This document shows, one piece after another, positions 1-9,123 of a DNA stretch of 43,750 nt. Below the pieces are notes generated by a model. That model ran no database searches. It worked only from the letters and a program-made list of their open reading frames with translations, and was not told the DNA's origin. How positions within the stretch are numbered: the first letter of the stretch is position 1; every line of letters begins with the position of its first letter. The stretch comes from Verrucomicrobiota bacterium (GTDB lineage: Bacteria > Verrucomicrobiota > Verrucomicrobiia > Limisphaerales > UBA1096). The stretch is taken from the NCBI GenBank assembly GCA_014382705.1, contig JACNJE010000098.1, positions 1 to 43,750 of the forward strand, read 5' to 3'. The translations under genes and the position numbers were made by a program.

Positions 1-1
1 A

Positions 2-190
2 GGCGATCCGGAACCGGATGGGGTGGTGTTGTGGACGCGGTTGGCGCCGCAACCCCCCCTTCCACCGAAATGCGCGGTCTACAAGTTGGCGCGTGAAATT
101 GCCGGCGGCCGGAACCAAACTGTTGGGATAGCAAAGCGGATTCGTCAGCCCCTTTGGCGAGCCGAACAACGAATTGCTTCCGGTGGTTAA
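2..190 (+). pseudogene. PhoD-type alkaline phosphatase N-terminal fragment, truncated
   Basis: The frame beginning at base 2 reads GDPEPDGVVLWTRLAP and stays open to a TAA at 188-190. That string matches the conserved start of the PhoD/alkaline phosphatase D N-terminal domain (the SGDP..D.VVLWTRLAP block). After about 20 residues the similarity ends: the following sequence (PLPPKCAVYKLAREIAG...) does not look like PhoD, and the metallophosphatase domain of several hundred residues is missing. I therefore read it as a decayed or truncated gene. The 5' end lies outside the window, so the upstream part cannot be judged. Alternatively it is the end of a different protein with a chance match, but the motif is long and specific. 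Bases 191-384 show no convincing gene. Confidence 0.42.
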
Positions 191-384
191 GGAAGCCAAT
201 CTGAACGCCACGAAATGGCATGGCGGCGAATTGTCAAACGGGCTAAGAGTGCAAAGCACGCCACGTAACAAGCCCTCCGACGTGCCGAAGTAACCCGACC
301 GCCGGAGACACCGGCCACCGTTGTCCTGCCCGGAGACAAGGATTTGGCCATGTTCGTCACCTTCCCTTGCCGTGCAGTACAGGA

Positions 385-429
385 CGTTTTTAAAAAAACG
401 CCGTTTGGCCTTGAGAAAGGGCGGTGTTT
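385..429 (-). terminator. possible terminator after citrate synthase
   Basis: Directly downstream of the minus-strand citrate synthase stop, the RNA would contain a CCGCC arm, a loop of about 17 nt, a GGCG arm and then seven U residues. The stem is short and bulged, so this is only a candidate rho-independent terminator. Confidence 0.33.
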
Positions 430-1686
430 TTAGCGTTCGCTGATGGGCTGGTACTTGAGGTCGTCCTGGCCGTCGTAAACGCCGCTCGGGCGGATGAGGC
501 GGTTGTCGGCCAGTTGCTCGAGCACGTGGGCGGTCCAGCCGGACGTGCGGGCGATCGCGAAGAGCGGGGTGAACAAATCGATCGGGATGCCGAGCGAGTA
601 GTAGACCGTGGCGGAGTAGAAATCGACGTTCGGGTAGAGGTTTTTTTCGCGGATCATAATCTCGGCGATGCGCTCGCTCATGTCGAGCCACTTGGTTTCG
701 CCGAGCTTGGTGCCGAGTTGCTGGGCCATGCGCTGCAGGTGTGGCGCGCGCGGGTCGAGCACCTTGTAGACGCGGTGGCCGATGCCCATGATTTTCTTTT
801 TGTTCTTCAGGCAGTCGGCGACATAGCCGTCCACCTTGTCCACACTCCCAATTTCCTGAAGCATTCGGATAACTCCCTCGTTGGCACCGCCGTGCAGCGG
901 CCCCTTGAGGGTGCCGATGGCGGAGGTGATGGCGGAGTACATCCCGCTTAGGGTGGCGATGGTCACGCGGGCTGAAAAAGTCGACGCGTTCATGCCGTGA
1001 TCGGCATGCAGGATGTAGCACATGTCGATGGTCTTATCCTTTTCCTCGATCGGTTTTTCGCCGTCGATGAGGTAGAGGAAGTTGGCCGCCTCGCCGAGGG
1101 TGGGATCGGATTCTGGCAGCGGTTTGCCCTGCCGCGCCAAATGGAAGTAGGCGGTAATCACCGGCACCTGCGCGATGAGCTTAATGGCGCGCTTGGCCTG
1201 CTCCTCCAGCGAATCTTGCCCTTCGGGCGGTTCGTAGCAGGCGAGGGCGGAAACCACGGTGCGGATGGCCCGCATCGGCGAGGCTTCCTTGGGTAGATTT
1301 TTGATCAGATCCACCACGCCACCGGGCAACTCGCGGGCACCGGCCAGCTCCGACTTGAGCGCGTCCAACTCGGTTTGGCTCGGCAACTTGCCGCGATGCA
1401 ACAGATGCACGACTTCCTCATAGGTCGCGTTGCCGGCCAATTCGTTGATATTGTATCCGCGGTAGATCAACTCCCCGTCGAGTCCACGCACGCTGCTGAG
1501 TTTCGTGGTGGCGGCGACGACGCCTTCCAGGCCCTTGGCGGGCGCAGTTTTTTCTGTGTCACTCATTTCAAATTCTTTCAGGCGGTCACGCGCTGACGGT
1601 GTGAGGATCGCATCGGCAGGAATGCCGTTCAGCCCGCCCTTGCGTTGCAGCTCGTTGATATCCTTCAAGCTGTAGACTTTTTTCAT
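430..1686 (-). CDS. gltA: citrate synthase with short N-terminal extension
   Basis: Condenses oxaloacetate and acetyl-CoA to citrate, the entry step of the TCA cycle, in the cytoplasm. The 418-residue protein has the family's catalytic elements: GPLHGGANE (His265), MGIGHRVYK (His304), NVDFYSATVYY (Asp355) and the HADHGMNAS block (about 228-235). The compact length fits the prokaryotic/archaeal-type citrate synthases. The recognisable domain starts near Met41 (MSDTEKTAP). The first 40 residues, which include ILTPSARDRL, are an extension of unknown role. If translation started at Met41 the CDS would begin at 1566; both starts have only weak purine-rich sequence upstream, so I keep the longer ORF. 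It is the last gene of a minus-strand run, 103 bases after queD. A malate dehydrogenase gene lies 6 kb away. Confidence 0.95.
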   Translation of the reverse strand: MKKVYSLKDINELQRKGGLNGIPADAILTPSARDRLKEFEMSDTEKTAPAKGLEGVVAATTKLSSVRGLDGELIYRGYNINELAGNATYEEVVHLLHRGKLPSQTELDALKSELAGARELPGGVVDLIKNLPKEASPMRAIRTVVSALACYEPPEGQDSLEEQAKRAIKLIAQVPVITAYFHLARQGKPLPESDPTLGEAANFLYLIDGEKPIEEKDKTIDMCYILHADHGMNASTFSARVTIATLSGMYSAITSAIGTLKGPLHGGANEGVIRMLQEIGSVDKVDGYVADCLKNKKKIMGIGHRVYKVLDPRAPHLQRMAQQLGTKLGETKWLDMSERIAEIMIREKNLYPNVDFYSATVYYSLGIPIDLFTPLFAIARTSGWTAHVLEQLADNRLIRPSGVYDGQDDLKYQPISER

Positions 1687-1774
1687 CCGTCACCATCCAA
1701 TGTGAATCCCCTTGGGCGGGTCGGAAACTTTAGGGAAAACCGGTTTTCGGCGCAACGGTTTTTTCGGAACCCGT

Positions 1775-1788
1775 CGCTTGGCCAAGCG
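1775..1788. repeat. iterated palindrome CGCTTGGCCAAGCG
   Basis: A perfect 14-base palindrome one base beyond the queD stop codon, in the queD-citrate synthase gap. It is one of 56 TTGGCCAA-centred sites in the window and one of eight outside genes. Its position could let it act as a small hairpin at the 3' end of queD. Confidence 0.85.
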
Positions 1789-1789
1789 G

Positions 1790-2146
1790 TTACTGTCCCC
1801 GGTAAACGCAGCGGGCCGTGCAGGTCTCGGCCACTTCCACGGCGGTTAACAGGGGCAGACTTGGCTTCAGCCGCTCCCAGATCCAGACCGCAATTTTCTC
1901 GCTTGTCGGGTTCTCGAGGCCTTCGATTTCGTTGAGATAACGATGGTCGAGCTGCTCCCAGAGCGGCTTGAACGCCGCCGTGATGTCGGCGTAATCGAGC
2001 ACCCAGCCCAGCTTGGGATCGCAGTCGCCCTCGACGACGATCTCCGCCCGGAAGCTGTGGCCGTGCAGCCGACGGCATTTGTGCTCCGACGGCAGGTGCG
2101 GCAGCAGGTGGGCGGCTTCAAATTGAAATGTTTTCCTGAGTTCCAT
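1790..2146 (-). CDS. queD: 6-carboxytetrahydropterin synthase (QueD/PTPS family)
   Basis: Converts 7,8-dihydroneopterin triphosphate to 6-carboxy-5,6,7,8-tetrahydropterin in queuosine (7-deazaguanine) biosynthesis. The 118-residue protein has the normal length. Zinc ligands are visible as His13 in FEAAHLLP and His28/His30 in RRLHGH; Cys24, four residues before HGH, is the catalytic cysteine position of the QueD/PTPS group. LDHRYLNE and [11 protein letters not shown] are also family blocks. The ATG start lies 7 bases after the stop of the luxC-like gene, so the two are probably cotranscribed. No other queuosine gene is visible here. A different tetrahydropterin activity cannot be excluded, because the family is multifunctional. 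Confidence 0.93.
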   Translation of the reverse strand: MELRKTFQFEAAHLLPHLPSEHKCRRLHGHSFRAEIVVEGDCDPKLGWVLDYADITAAFKPLWEQLDHRYLNEIEGLENPTSEKIAVWIWERLKPSLPLLTAVEVAETCTARCVYRGQ

Positions 2147-2153
2147 GGTTCGG

Positions 2154-3509
2154 TCACGCGGTTTCGAGGTCGCTCCAGCGGATCAGTTCGCCCAGCGGCG
2201 GTCGGCCGTCATGTCGCCAGGCAAGTGGCGGACGCTGCATTTGGCCCAGTTGGCAGATCCGCGGCACGCCCCATCTGGCCAGTGGCACCGCCAATTCCCG
2301 CATCCGGGCCTCACTGGCGGCAATGCCGACGGTGGACACAGACTCGCGGATCGGCTCCAGCACGTGCAGCGCCTCCTCGATCTGCTCAATCGGCTTGACG
2401 TAAATGAAGCGGTTGAGCGGCGAGCTTTGGAACTGTTTTTCATCCTCGTACACCACGGTCCAGTCGGTTGACTCGTCGCTCTCCCAAAGCAGCGCGCCGA
2501 CATTGTTGGCCGAGCGGATCTTGTAAAAGCGCCGGGCCGTCGTGATCGCCGCCGCTTCCTCCGTCGAGATCGGCCCGCGCGGCATCGTTTCGTTTCGCGC
2601 CTCGAGTTCCTCCGCGAGCATCTCGGCGAACCGCTCCGGCTTGAGGCTGCCGAATTGCTCGACGTAAATCACGTGCGGCGACAGGCAGCCGTGCTGGTTC
2701 CACGCGATGACATCGTCGGCGGCGTGCGTGAGGATCGCCTGCGTGCCCATCACCTCGCAGGCCAGTTTTTCCACGTAGCCAAAACTGACGCGATGCCCGT
2801 AGCCGACCAGCCGCTTGGCCAAGGGCAGTCGTTGGCGGGTGGCGTGGATCGTCTCGTCGCTTCCGCTGGCCACCACGCAGTCGGCCTCCGCGAATAACGC
2901 CGACTCGAGCGACTCGTTGCCGCCCCTCCACTCGGCGATCTCGAGCGATGCCGCCAGGCCCGGCTCGACGGTGTGCAGCGAATGCCCGAACAACCGCGGC
3001 AGCAGCGATTTGCCGGAGGCGCACTTGACGAACTGCGCCGAGCGCAGCAACAGCCCGAACGCGATTGACTGGAACACCGGCACCGGCAAGTTGCCCGGCG
3101 CGATGTGCACGATCAGTTGCGGGCCGTGAACCATCGAGTGCGTCCGGTTCGGCTGACTGGCGAACGACTGCAGCCGGGTCGCGTCGCCGAATTCCTGCGC
3201 CAGCAGCATGAAGAATTTCTCCTGCGTCCAATCATCGAAACAGGCGTCCAGCCCGGCGGCGAGCACTTCGGGCGGAAAGCCGGTCTCCTCCGGGTCGGCG
3301 GCGAGGGCAATTTTTCGCAGCTCGTACCCGGGCGAACGCCACAGGCCGGCAACCTCGGTGAGCTTGGCGATGATCGGCTCGTTGCCGACCTGGGCGAGAT
3401 AGTCGTCGCGGTTGTGGCGCAGTGTCTGGCACGCCTCCGCGAGCAGCGATCCGGATAGTTCCGCGCCCGGCTTGTCGGCCAAAAAATAGTCCAGTGAGGT
3501 TTCAGGCAT
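2154..3509 (-). CDS. acyl-CoA reductase, LuxC-like
   Basis: A 451-residue member of the LuxC family, the NADPH-dependent reductase that turns an activated acyl group into a long-chain aldehyde. The aldehyde-dehydrogenase-like core is visible: [21 protein letters not shown] (about 128-148) is the nucleotide/substrate region, and Cys275 in [15 protein letters not shown] is the expected acyl-accepting cysteine. The start overlaps the end of the LuxE-like gene by 8 bases, and queD follows 7 bases after the stop, so these form a tight operon. No luxA, luxB or luxD homologue is present, so light production is not implied; a role in aldehyde formation for lipid or secondary metabolism is an inference. 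One iterated palindrome is read as PLAKR. Confidence 0.88.
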   Translation of the reverse strand: MPETSLDYFLADKPGAELSGSLLAEACQTLRHNRDDYLAQVGNEPIIAKLTEVAGLWRSPGYELRKIALAADPEETGFPPEVLAAGLDACFDDWTQEKFFMLLAQEFGDATRLQSFASQPNRTHSMVHGPQLIVHIAPGNLPVPVFQSIAFGLLLRSAQFVKCASGKSLLPRLFGHSLHTVEPGLAASLEIAEWRGGNESLESALFAEADCVVASGSDETIHATRQRLPLAKRLVGYGHRVSFGYVEKLACEVMGTQAILTHAADDVIAWNQHGCLSPHVIYVEQFGSLKPERFAEMLAEELEARNETMPRGPISTEEAAAITTARRFYKIRSANNVGALLWESDESTDWTVVYEDEKQFQSSPLNRFIYVKPIEQIEEALHVLEPIRESVSTVGIAASEARMRELAVPLARWGVPRICQLGQMQRPPLAWRHDGRPPLGELIRWSDLETA

Positions 3510-4596
3510 GGTTCAAATTCATTAGCGAGCAGCCACGGGGCTCAGCCGGTTCGGCCCGGCCCAGCAGTTCGAAACCGTCGTCGCGGCGCTTGGCCAAGTC
3601 CCCGGTCAGGAGGCTCAGCACCGAGCCGGCGTTGGCCAGGTCGGTGACCTGCAGCAGTCCCGCCTGGCCAAGCGCAACCTCCTGCATCGTTTCCGGGGAG
3701 AGGACACGGGCGCGTGCCCACGGCGGGAACCGAAACGTGCGGGGGGCGGCGTTCGCCTGGCCCAGTGTGCCGTCATACGCCTGCGAACTCAATTCGCACA
3801 TACCGTATTCGGAGAGGATGCGCCGTGCCGGGATGCCGAGTCTGTCGGTGATGGCTCGTTGCAGATCGACTCTGGACACCTTGCGCGAGCGGCCCTTGTA
3901 GCCGCCAGTCTCCATCGCCGCCGAGCCGCTCGGCAGTTGGAACTCCAGCGCGGCGGCGTCCAAATGGTCCAGCAGGTGCACGAACGAAAACGCGGTGCCG
4001 AGAATCGTAACCGGTTCGTTTTGCGTGGCGCAGTCGTGCAGGAAATTGACCGCCGCTTGGCCGTCGATCCGCCAATCGCCGTCGGCGGCGAAACATTGTT
4101 CGCGCTTGGCCAAGCGCTTGGTCACGACGTCCATCATGTGCGCCAGCGACGACTCCAGCGCTTGGCCAAGCCGGGGAACCAGCAGGAGAAGCCGGTTCGG
4201 CGAGTCGTCAATCAACTGCTCGGCAAACCAAGGCCACAGCGAGGCGTGATACAGGGCCACGGTTTCGTCGTTGTGAAAATGTCGGCTGCGGTCGGCTTGG
4301 GTCGTGCCGCTCGAGCGGAAAACCGTTTCGCGTTCAGCCTCCGGCAGCACGGTCAAGTCGAGTGACTTGAAGGCGCGCGTTGGCACGGCCGGGATGTCGC
4401 GCCAATTGGTGACGGTTTCCGGTGTGCGGTTTTCCACCCTGCACAAGTTGGCATACGGGGTGTTGTGCGCGAATTGAAACGCGAACAGGCCAAGCGCGAG
4501 TTCGTCGAACCGGTCCGTGCGCGGTTCGTCGGCGCTACGCCGGATGAACGCGCGGACGGCGTCGCAGGCTGCGGCCAGTGATGAGAAGGGTGTCAT
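3502..4596 (-). CDS. acyl-protein synthetase, LuxE-like
   Basis: LuxE proteins adenylate a fatty acid and transfer it to a protein thiol, feeding LuxC. The ORF track begins at 4797, but the conserved protein starts at MTPFSSLAAACDAV (ATG at 4594-4596), giving 364 residues, the usual LuxE length. SSGTTQAD (95-102) is the adenylation P-loop typical of ANL-like enzymes, METGGYKGRSR (228-238) the central motif and SEYGMCELSSQ (262-272) the C-terminal adenylate motif. The gene is first in the minus-strand run and overlaps luxC by 8 bases, which implies translational coupling. Two iterated palindromes are translated as RLGQA and RLAKR. It is divergent from the MORN lipoprotein gene across a 131-base gap. 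Confidence 0.88.
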   Translation of the reverse strand: MTPFSSLAAACDAVRAFIRRSADEPRTDRFDELALGLFAFQFAHNTPYANLCRVENRTPETVTNWRDIPAVPTRAFKSLDLTVLPEAERETVFRSSGTTQADRSRHFHNDETVALYHASLWPWFAEQLIDDSPNRLLLLVPRLGQALESSLAHMMDVVTKRLAKREQCFAADGDWRIDGQAAVNFLHDCATQNEPVTILGTAFSFVHLLDHLDAAALEFQLPSGSAAMETGGYKGRSRKVSRVDLQRAITDRLGIPARRILSEYGMCELSSQAYDGTLGQANAAPRTFRFPPWARARVLSPETMQEVALGQAGLLQVTDLANAGSVLSLLTGDLAKRRDDGFELLGRAEPAEPRGCSLMNLNHA

Positions 4597-4727
4597 GCGG
4601 TTTTGGGGGCGCGGTCGCGCCGGGCTGGTTTTCCGCCACAGCCAAGGACGGGGAAAGTACGATCCAGCCGGCGGCTTGGCAACAAATGGTTTTGTCACCG
4701 GGCGAGGGGTGTGGTTTGCTTTGGCGC

Positions 4728-5432
4728 ATGAAGGGTAGCCTGTTTTTGTTGTCGCTGGCGACGGTGCTGGCGGGGTGCGGCGGTGGCGACACGCCACAGG
4801 ACGAATCGGCTGCAGCGGATGCGCCCAAGCCGGCGCAGGCGGCCAACGTCACGGTCACGCCGGTCGCGAACGTTGACCCCGCCGGTCAGAAGGTTCAACA
4901 GCCGGGGAAACTGACGCTTGGCCAGAAGCCGAAGGAGCGCCAGCCCGAGGCCACGCCGGCTCCCGATCCAACGCCGGCAGCCAAGCCGATCACAACCGGA
5001 ACCGTTGCCCCGAAAGAGTCGGCGACGCCGGCCAAGGTGGAGGGCGAGGGCAGCTTGACGAGGGAGAATGGCCAATACCTCGCCGGGGGCACGCCGTTTG
5101 GCGGGCAGTTTGTCGATCATCACGACAACGGCAACAAGTCGGTCGAGGGGGAATTCGTCAACGGCAAACAGCAGGGTGCCTGGACCTTTTACCACGAGAA
5201 CGGGCAGCGTTTCCGCACCGGCAATTACGTCGATGGCCGGGCCGATGGGCAATGGATCATCTGGCGCGAGGACGGCAGCAAATGGTCGGAGCAAACCTAC
5301 GTCAACGGCCAATTGAACGGCGTCGAGACGCGCTGGCATCCCAACGGCCAGAAGCAGTCCGAGGCCACTTGGCAGGGTGGCAAAACGATCTCCAAGCAGG
5401 AATGGGACGAGCAGGGTGTGCCCAGACAATAG
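4728..5432 (+). CDS. MORN-repeat-type lipoprotein
   Basis: The annotated start is the ATG at 4728, which gives MKGSLFLLSLATVLAGC, a classic lipoprotein signal with lipobox LAGC; the longer ORF start at 4578 would bury it. After a Pro/Ala/Lys-rich linker (about residues 25-105), residues 110-230 hold repeated toxin-antitoxin/MORN-variant units of the form F.NG...G.W..Y..NGQ, for example GKQQGAWTFYHENGQ, GRADGQWIIWREDGSK and GQLNGVETRWHPNGQK. Such repeats form beta-hairpin arrays with roles in envelope or protein binding. It probably heads an operon with the SAM-fold gene 29 bases downstream. Exact function unknown. Confidence 0.82.
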   Translation: MKGSLFLLSLATVLAGCGGGDTPQDESAAADAPKPAQAANVTVTPVANVDPAGQKVQQPGKLTLGQKPKERQPEATPAPDPTPAAKPITTGTVAPKESATPAKVEGEGSLTRENGQYLAGGTPFGGQFVDHHDNGNKSVEGEFVNGKQQGAWTFYHENGQRFRTGNYVDGRADGQWIIWREDGSKWSEQTYVNGQLNGVETRWHPNGQKQSEATWQGGKTISKQEWDEQGVPRQ

Positions 5433-5461
5433 CCGCGCTGTTCCCCGTTTTGTCGGGGCGC

Positions 5462-6181
5462 ATGGGAGGGGCAAAGCCGGTGGTGGAGCAAACTCGCCGC
5501 GGCGCGCGGCTTGTGCAGAACGGCTCGGTGCTCAGTGAGGTGCTCGCGGCGCCGGGCGCGACTGACAGTGTGTTCGACGTCTTGGCGGCTGCCGTCCACC
5601 AATTTTCACCTGCCGATCGAGTGGGGCTTCTGGGCTTTGCCGGGGGAGGGATGATCGCTCCGCTTCGCGCGATGGGTGGCGGACACTCCATCAGCGGCGT
5701 GGATCTCGACCGAGCCGGTTACGACCTTTTTTGCGGCCTCAGCTCGGGATGGAAAGGGGAGGTGCGGTTTGCGCAGGCGGACGCCATTGAGTGGCTGCGC
5801 TCGGCCCGCGGCGGATTTGACCTGTTAGTGGAGGATCTTTCCGTTGGCCGGGATGGCGACGTGTTCAAGCCGGATGTTTCCATCGACACGCTGCCGGCGT
5901 TGATTCAAGCCAAGCTCAACCCGGGTGGCGTCGCTGTGTTCAATCTGCTGCCGCCGGACAGCCGGACTTGGGCAGAGATGACGACCAAGGTCTGCGCGCC
6001 GTTCCGGTTCGGGGTGCAGGTTTTGTTCGAGAGCTTTTACAACCGGGTGGTGGTGCTGGGCGATGAGGCGCTGCCCCCGGCGCGCGCGGTGTCGCGGATG
6101 CTGCGCGGCGCGTTGGGCAGGATCGGATCGGAGATGGAGACGGACATCAGCGTGCGCTCGTTGCGCTTGGCCAAGCGATGA
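5462..6181 (+). CDS. SAM-dependent methyltransferase-fold protein, spermidine-synthase-like
   Basis: 239 residues if started at ATG 5462; the ORF extends upstream only by overlapping the previous gene in another frame. The Rossmann SAM-binding pattern is visible: RVGLLGFAGGG (53-63, motif I), GVDLD (79-83, the acidic residue that holds the cofactor ribose), QADAIEWL (105-112) and FDLLVEDLSV (119-128). This order is that of spermidine-synthase-like proteins, which include many non-polyamine members, so the substrate is unknown. It ends in RLAKR*, encoded by an iterated palindrome that abuts the stop codon. Its stop overlaps the next start (ATGA), so translation of the prepilin-like gene is probably coupled. 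Confidence 0.75.
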   Translation: MGGAKPVVEQTRRGARLVQNGSVLSEVLAAPGATDSVFDVLAAAVHQFSPADRVGLLGFAGGGMIAPLRAMGGGHSISGVDLDRAGYDLFCGLSSGWKGEVRFAQADAIEWLRSARGGFDLLVEDLSVGRDGDVFKPDVSIDTLPALIQAKLNPGGVAVFNLLPPDSRTWAEMTTKVCAPFRFGVQVLFESFYNRVVVLGDEALPPARAVSRMLRGALGRIGSEMETDISVRSLRLAKR

Positions 6182-6948
6182 AGCGGTGCGGCAACAGGGC
6201 GTTCACGCTGATTGAGTTGCTGGTGGTGATCGTCATTATCGCGCTGCTCGCGGGAATGCTGCTGCCGGCCTTGGCCAAGGCCAAGGCGAAGTCGAAATCG
6301 ATCAAGTGCGCTTCCAACATGCGGCAGATCAGCTTGGGCGTCATGATGCATGCCGATGAACTCGACGGCGCGCTCCCAATCGCCACGAACTTCGCCGAGC
6401 CGGAGTTTTCGCCGCAACGAATCTGGGTGACGGCACTGGAGCGGTTCCTCGGCAGCCGTGAGGTGTTTCTCTGCCCGTCCGCGCCCAACGCCCGGTTCGG
6501 CGGGGACTGGGCGAACCGCAGTTGGCACCCGATCGGGTACAACGGGGCGACGACGTACGATCCGCGAGGGGTGGAGGGCGCGACGACCAAGCCGAAGCTA
6601 GTGTCCGTGCCGGAGCCGAGCCTGGCCGTGTTGTTTGCCGACACGCCAAGCGGGCCGATCGAGAAAAAGTACCGGGGCTATGTTTTCAGCCCGAGGAACG
6701 GGAAACGAAACCGGTTCGATTCCCGGCGCTCCACGCCACTGGTCTCCGATCGCGACCTCGTCGCGGAGATGATCGGCAAACAGCCCAGCCAACTCAAGCC
6801 GGTGCTGGCACGGCACGGGGCCAACGGCGACGACACGGGTCGGAGCAACCTCATGATGGCCGATGGCCGTGTGGACACGCTGACGGCCGCGTCCATCCTG
6901 CGGCAGGATGCGGGCGCAAACCTAGTGTGGAATTTCAACGGGGAGTGA
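6178..6948 (+). CDS. prepilin-like secreted protein (type II secretion/pseudopilin N-terminus, H..DG C-terminus)
   Basis: 256 residues. The N-terminus has the type IV prepilin signal: a short basic leader (MKRCGNRA) followed by FTLIELLVVIVIIALLAGMLLP, with Glu at position 5 after the predicted PilD cleavage. The globular part ends with RHG...SNLMMADGRVDTL, the histidine-to-DG motif typical of the large DUF1559/H-X9-DG prepilin-like families in Planctomycetes and Verrucomicrobia. These are thought to be exported or surface-exposed, but their job is poorly known. The gene overlaps the upstream SAM-fold gene by 4 bases. The leader includes the tract ALAKAKAKSKS, partly encoded by an iterated palindrome. 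Confidence 0.88.
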   Translation: MKRCGNRAFTLIELLVVIVIIALLAGMLLPALAKAKAKSKSIKCASNMRQISLGVMMHADELDGALPIATNFAEPEFSPQRIWVTALERFLGSREVFLCPSAPNARFGGDWANRSWHPIGYNGATTYDPRGVEGATTKPKLVSVPEPSLAVLFADTPSGPIEKKYRGYVFSPRNGKRNRFDSRRSTPLVSDRDLVAEMIGKQPSQLKPVLARHGANGDDTGRSNLMMADGRVDTLTAASILRQDAGANLVWNFNGE

Positions 6949-6958
6949 GCGCCCGGGG

Positions 6959-7150
6959 TCAGTGGCTCCGGACGTGGCCGTATTTGCCGTTGCGGCGGGT
7001 GCGCGTCTCTTGAAACCGGGGCGTGTAGATCGTCTTGCTGTTAGCCTGGCTCAGGTACATGCTCATCAGGCGGGAAGAGGACAGCGGCGGGCGCCGGGTG
7101 GAAAACAAGCGGCTGCAGGCGGAAACAAAAGTGTAAACGATTCTCCTCAC
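6959..7150 (-). CDS. small hypothetical basic protein
   Basis: A 63-residue ORF with a GTG start. I do not recognise it. The last 35 codons (MSMYLSQANSKTIY...KYGHVRSH) use G or C in almost every third position, like neighbouring real genes and unlike typical shadow ORFs, and the residue composition is balanced. Translation could also begin at the internal ATG at 7066, giving 35 residues. It is convergent with the prepilin-like gene, 10 bases from its stop. The rest of the 6949-7312 gap has a short direct repeat but no further gene. Confidence 0.42.
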   Translation of the reverse strand: MRRIVYTFVSACSRLFSTRRPPLSSSRLMSMYLSQANSKTIYTPRFQETRTRRNGKYGHVRSH

Positions 7151-7210
7151 GGTTCCAGTACGCCAACCCGGCGAACGTAGTCCATGCCCGGTGCTTTTCC
7201 AAATGAAATG

Positions 7211-7244
7211 TATTCACAACGCCCTTTTTTTATTCACAACGCCC
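7211..7244. repeat. 14-base direct repeat TATTCACAACGCCC
   Basis: The string TATTCACAACGCCC occurs at 7211-7224 and again at 7231-7244, separated by a T-rich 6-base spacer, followed at 7251 by TGTGAATA, the inverse of the repeat's first half. It lies beyond the deoC stop in a gap otherwise lacking genes. It may be a small tandem duplication or a protein-binding site. Confidence 0.5.
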
Positions 7245-7312
7245 GGTGGCTGTGAATACCCGGTGAATGGCCGGGGAGTTTCCGGGGTGAATCGCGTGGA
7301 TAACCGGGGCAT

Positions 7313-7972
7313 TCAGCCCCCGGCAATGGTCACGCCGGAGGAAGTCCCAATGCGCGTGGCACCGGCCTCGATCATTGCGAGCGCGCTTTCCCGGTCGCGG
7401 ATGCCGCCGGACGCCTTCACGCCGGCACGTTGCTCCACGGTCTCGCGCATGAGCCGGACATGGTCGACTGTCGCGCCGCCGGGGCCGAAGCCGGTGCTGG
7501 TCTTGACAAAATGCGCCTCGGCCTCGACTGCCAGTGTGCAGGCCGTGGCGATCTGTTCGTCGCTGAAATAGCCAGTCTCTAGGATGACCTTCACCCGCCG
7601 ATCGTCCGCCGCCTCAACGACATCCCGGATTTCGCGGACGATGTAACGGTGAGCACCGTCGATGAACCGCCCGAGGTTCATCACCATGTCGATCTCATGG
7701 GCGCCGTTGTCGACCGCGACCTCGGTTTCGTAACGCTTTGAGTCCGAGTCACTTGCGCCAAGTGGAAATCCGACCACGGTGGCAATGGACACATCCGTGT
7801 CTGCCAGATAATTCCAGGCGTGCTGTACCCAGCAGCCGTTCACACACACCGCAAACAACTGATGCTCAATCGCCTCGGTGCATAGTTTCTCGATGTCCCG
7901 AGCCGTGGTGTCGGGGCGCAAAAGGGTATGGTCGATGTATCCGTTGAGCCGGGATTCCGGTTGATCGGCCAT
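7313..7972 (-). CDS. deoC: deoxyribose-phosphate aldolase
   Basis: Class I aldolase that splits 2-deoxyribose 5-phosphate into glyceraldehyde 3-phosphate and acetaldehyde, in deoxynucleoside catabolism. The 219-residue protein matches the usual length. The Schiff-base lysine is Lys157 in HFVKTSTGFGPGGATV, the second active-site lysine is Lys186 in VKASGGIRDR, and the proton-relay aspartate is Asp95 in EIDMVMN. The start lies 3 bases after the stop of malate dehydrogenase, so the two are almost certainly cotranscribed. The product acetaldehyde could be oxidised to acetate and then activated by the acetyl-CoA synthetase encoded at 11.1-13.1 kb; that link is an inference. Confidence 0.96.
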   Translation of the reverse strand: MADQPESRLNGYIDHTLLRPDTTARDIEKLCTEAIEHQLFAVCVNGCWVQHAWNYLADTDVSIATVVGFPLGASDSDSKRYETEVAVDNGAHEIDMVMNLGRFIDGAHRYIVREIRDVVEAADDRRVKVILETGYFSDEQIATACTLAVEAEAHFVKTSTGFGPGGATVDHVRLMRETVEQRAGVKASGGIRDRESALAMIEAGATRIGTSSGVTIAGG

Positions 7973-7975
7973 GGA

Positions 7976-8965
<990 letters not shown>

Positions 8966-9016
8966 AAAAAAGCGCCGGACAGCCTACGCCACGCCGCCCG
9001 CCTCGACAAGTTTTTC

Positions 9017-9037
9017 CGCTTGGCCAAGCGCTTGGCC
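9017..9037. repeat. iterated palindrome plus adjoining half-site in mdh/ankyrin divergent gap
   Basis: CGCTTGGCCAAGCG at 9017-9030 is followed directly by CTTGGCC, so one and a half palindromes sit side by side. They lie between divergent genes, where a protein-binding or structural role is possible. Confidence 0.8.
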
Positions 9038-9123
9038 GGCGGCGTGTTCACCGAGGCAGCCGACTGGAACAACCGGATTTCAGGTTGCACGTTTCTGGTG
9101 GACGGATAGGTTTTCCGCAGCCG

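Noticed and set aside
430-1686. Citrate synthase as part of a microcompartment operon
   Set aside because: Apart from one short resemblance in the N-terminal extension there is no shell protein or other microcompartment gene nearby.
2154-4596. Bioluminescence lux operon
   Set aside because: luxA, luxB and luxD are missing and queD occupies the expected neighbouring place.
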